DNA of 64,000 nt from Shimazuella soli (GTDB taxonomy: Bacteria > Bacillota > Bacilli > Thermoactinomycetales > Thermoactinomycetaceae): positions 20,197 through 84,196 of the forward strand of contig NZ_JAKWBN010000010.1 in assembly GCF_022511585.1 (NCBI RefSeq), in the 5' to 3' direction. The notes under the pieces were generated by a model, which was not told the DNA's origin, did no database searches, and saw only the letters and a program-made list of their open reading frames with translations. The position numbers and the translations under genes were made by a program. Of the stretch, positions 63,043 through 64,000 are shown piece by piece. Position 1 is the stretch's first letter. Each line of letters begins with the position of its first letter.

Positions 63043-63635
63043 TATGCGACCCTCCAATTTTTCTGTATAATCGGAATCCGAAGCTGTACACCTTTTAATA
63101 CAATTAAAATAACAGTGGTAATCCAAAACGTATCTAATACTCCTATTCCAGGGAAAACAAGCGGACTGATACGTTCGTGATAAAGATAATAAAGAACCCC
63201 TTGTGTTACCAACAGCCCACCAAAAACCAAACAGAATTGTTCCTTCAGCTTAATTGCAGAAACAATAGCCTCGCCCAGCGATAATAAAATGGTTACCCAT
63301 TGAAAAACAGAAGATCTGCCTATCAAAGCGTTTCCGAAAATTTCATGGAATAAAAATAAAATACTTCCTAACATGAAAATCAAACTAAGCAATGTCGCTA
63401 ATTGAGGAACAGAAGTGTCTTTTAACAAATAAATAAACAAGAAAAACAGGAAAAGATAGTCCAATTGAATATCAACAGAAGACGTAATAGAAATCGGTGG
63501 TAGTAATGAGATGCATCCAATAATAGCCAAATATATAATCATGTATTGTTTGGTTATTTCTAGTTGCGCAGGAAGAAAAGTTAACCAACCTGTTGAAAGT
63601 AAAATCATAATAACAAGAGGAATAAATGTAGACAT
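63024..63635 (-). CDS. YphA-like membrane protein
   Basis: A 203-residue polytopic membrane protein with about seven helices (TFIPLVIMILLSTGWLTFLP, YLFLFFLFIYLL, FCLVFGGLLVTQGVLYYLY). It occupies the place of YphA next to the YIEGIA gene and overlaps it by 19 bp. Start at 63635 behind AAGAGGTG. Function unknown. A link to sporulation is inferred from neighbours. Confidence 0.72.
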   Translation of the reverse strand: MSTFIPLVIMILLSTGWLTFLPAQLEITKQYMIIYLAIIGCISLLPPISITSSVDIQLDYLFLFFLFIYLLKDTSVPQLATLLSLIFMLGSILFLFHEIFGNALIGRSSVFQWVTILLSLGEAIVSAIKLKEQFCLVFGGLLVTQGVLYYLYHERISPLVFPGIGVLDTFWITTVILIVLKGVQLRIPIIQKNWRVAYWIKKR

Positions 63636-63877
63636 AAACTTCACCTCTTTTTTAGTATGGGTAAATAAGCAAAGAAAAAACAAAAAACTTCCCTTTAAAG
63701 GAAATCTCCTGCTAATCTCAAATTGTACGTACTACCTTTTTAATCAAAATAAAAAAATTCAACTATTTCCAAACAATAATGCATAGTTTCAAAAAAATTA
63801 CCAATTATATTTAAGCATCGTGTTCGTTAATGGTTCGTTTTTATTTATACTTTCCACACAAAAAAACCTAGCCATGA

Positions 63878-64000
63878 TGTACTGAACCCCAAAAGTTGAA
63901 CTAAAAATTAAGCCGCAAGCTGGTTGGAATGAATCCTGTATTGAACAGGGCTCATACCAGCCAGTTTTTGTTTTATCCGTTTGTTGTTGTAGTAGTAGAT
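63878..64000 (-). mobile_element. Right-hand end of an IS3-family insertion sequence
   Basis: The terminal inverted repeat begins TGTACTGAACCCCAAAAGTT at 63878, typical of the IS150 subgroup of IS3. The transposase OrfB frame ends 30 bp inside it. The rest of the element lies beyond the window, so its completeness and target duplication cannot be seen. Confidence 0.85.
63908..64000 (-). CDS. IS3-family transposase OrfB, C-terminal end (partial)
   Basis: The last 30 codons of the integrase-type transposase are present, reading YYYNNKRIKQKLAGMSPVQY then RIHSNQLAA and stop. The Y-N-x-x-R-I-x-x-K-L-x-G-x-S-P-V-x-Y signature is the conserved C-terminus of OrfB in IS150-like elements. The DDE catalytic residues would be outside the window. 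Confidence 0.88.
   Translation of the reverse strand: MYYYNNKRIKQKLAGMSPVQYRIHSNQLAA

Overview
The window reads as chromosomal DNA of a low-GC, endospore-forming Firmicute of the Bacillales. Spore genes are present (spoVS, spoIVA, spoIIIE, the yphE/yphF set and a YIEGIA module). Ribosome binding sites are strong AGGAGG types with many TTG and GTG starts. Two long blocks keep the Bacillus subtilis gene order. The mix of Bacillus-like order, futalosine-type menaquinone genes and an actinobacterial-looking lipase would fit a group such as Thermoactinomycetaceae, but that placement is inference.

Layout. Bases 1-7100 are accessory: the 3' end of a cytochrome P450, a small inverted-repeat element, RNase Z, an AraC regulator, an operon of SDR, NTF2-like protein and frameshifted hydrolase divergent from an EamA transporter across four TTGTACAA palindromes, a possible TnpB remnant and a DUF192 protein. 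Bases 7149-36898 are a leftward block matching the B. subtilis tepA-spoIIIE-ymfFHIJK-rodZ-pgsA-cinA-recA-rny-ymdB-spoVS region. It has three notable insertions or expansions: four RodZ-like genes in a row, a DEAD-box helicase plus a DUF59 gene, and a recA-recX-nuclease operon ending in a Rad50-like ATPase split over three overlapping genes. A 2-oxoacid:ferredoxin oxidoreductase pair and an M19 dipeptidase close this block.

Bases 34900-48775 are accessory again. They hold a secreted lipase under a cre site, an LPXTA-type wall protein, a VOC protein, a MarR/MFS efflux pair, and an N-acetylglucosamine/glucose PTS operon (glcT-crr-nagA-nagB-ptsI-EIIB) with a RAT/terminator leader. The PTS operon is damaged in two places: EIIA is frameshifted and EIIC is missing. 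An IS200/IS605-type right end lies directly downstream, followed by a GlcNAc-kinase-like gene and a yvbH-like gene.

Bases 48842-63635 match the B. subtilis ndk-hepT-menG-hepS-mtrB-mtrA(folE)-hbs-spoIVA-yphF-yphE-gpsA-der region. Here the prenyltransferase mqnP and the chorismate dehydratase mqnA sit between menG and hepT, pointing to futalosine-route menaquinone synthesis. A tRNA-Pro(GGG) with its own consensus promoter separates folE from mtrB. The right edge (63878-64000) is the end of an IS3-family insertion sequence.

The most interesting points for follow-up are the split Mre11/Rad50-like module co-directional with recA, the four-gene RodZ array, the decayed PTS operon, the mirror-image TTGTACAA promoter region, and a small unknown gene behind a sigma-K-type promoter.
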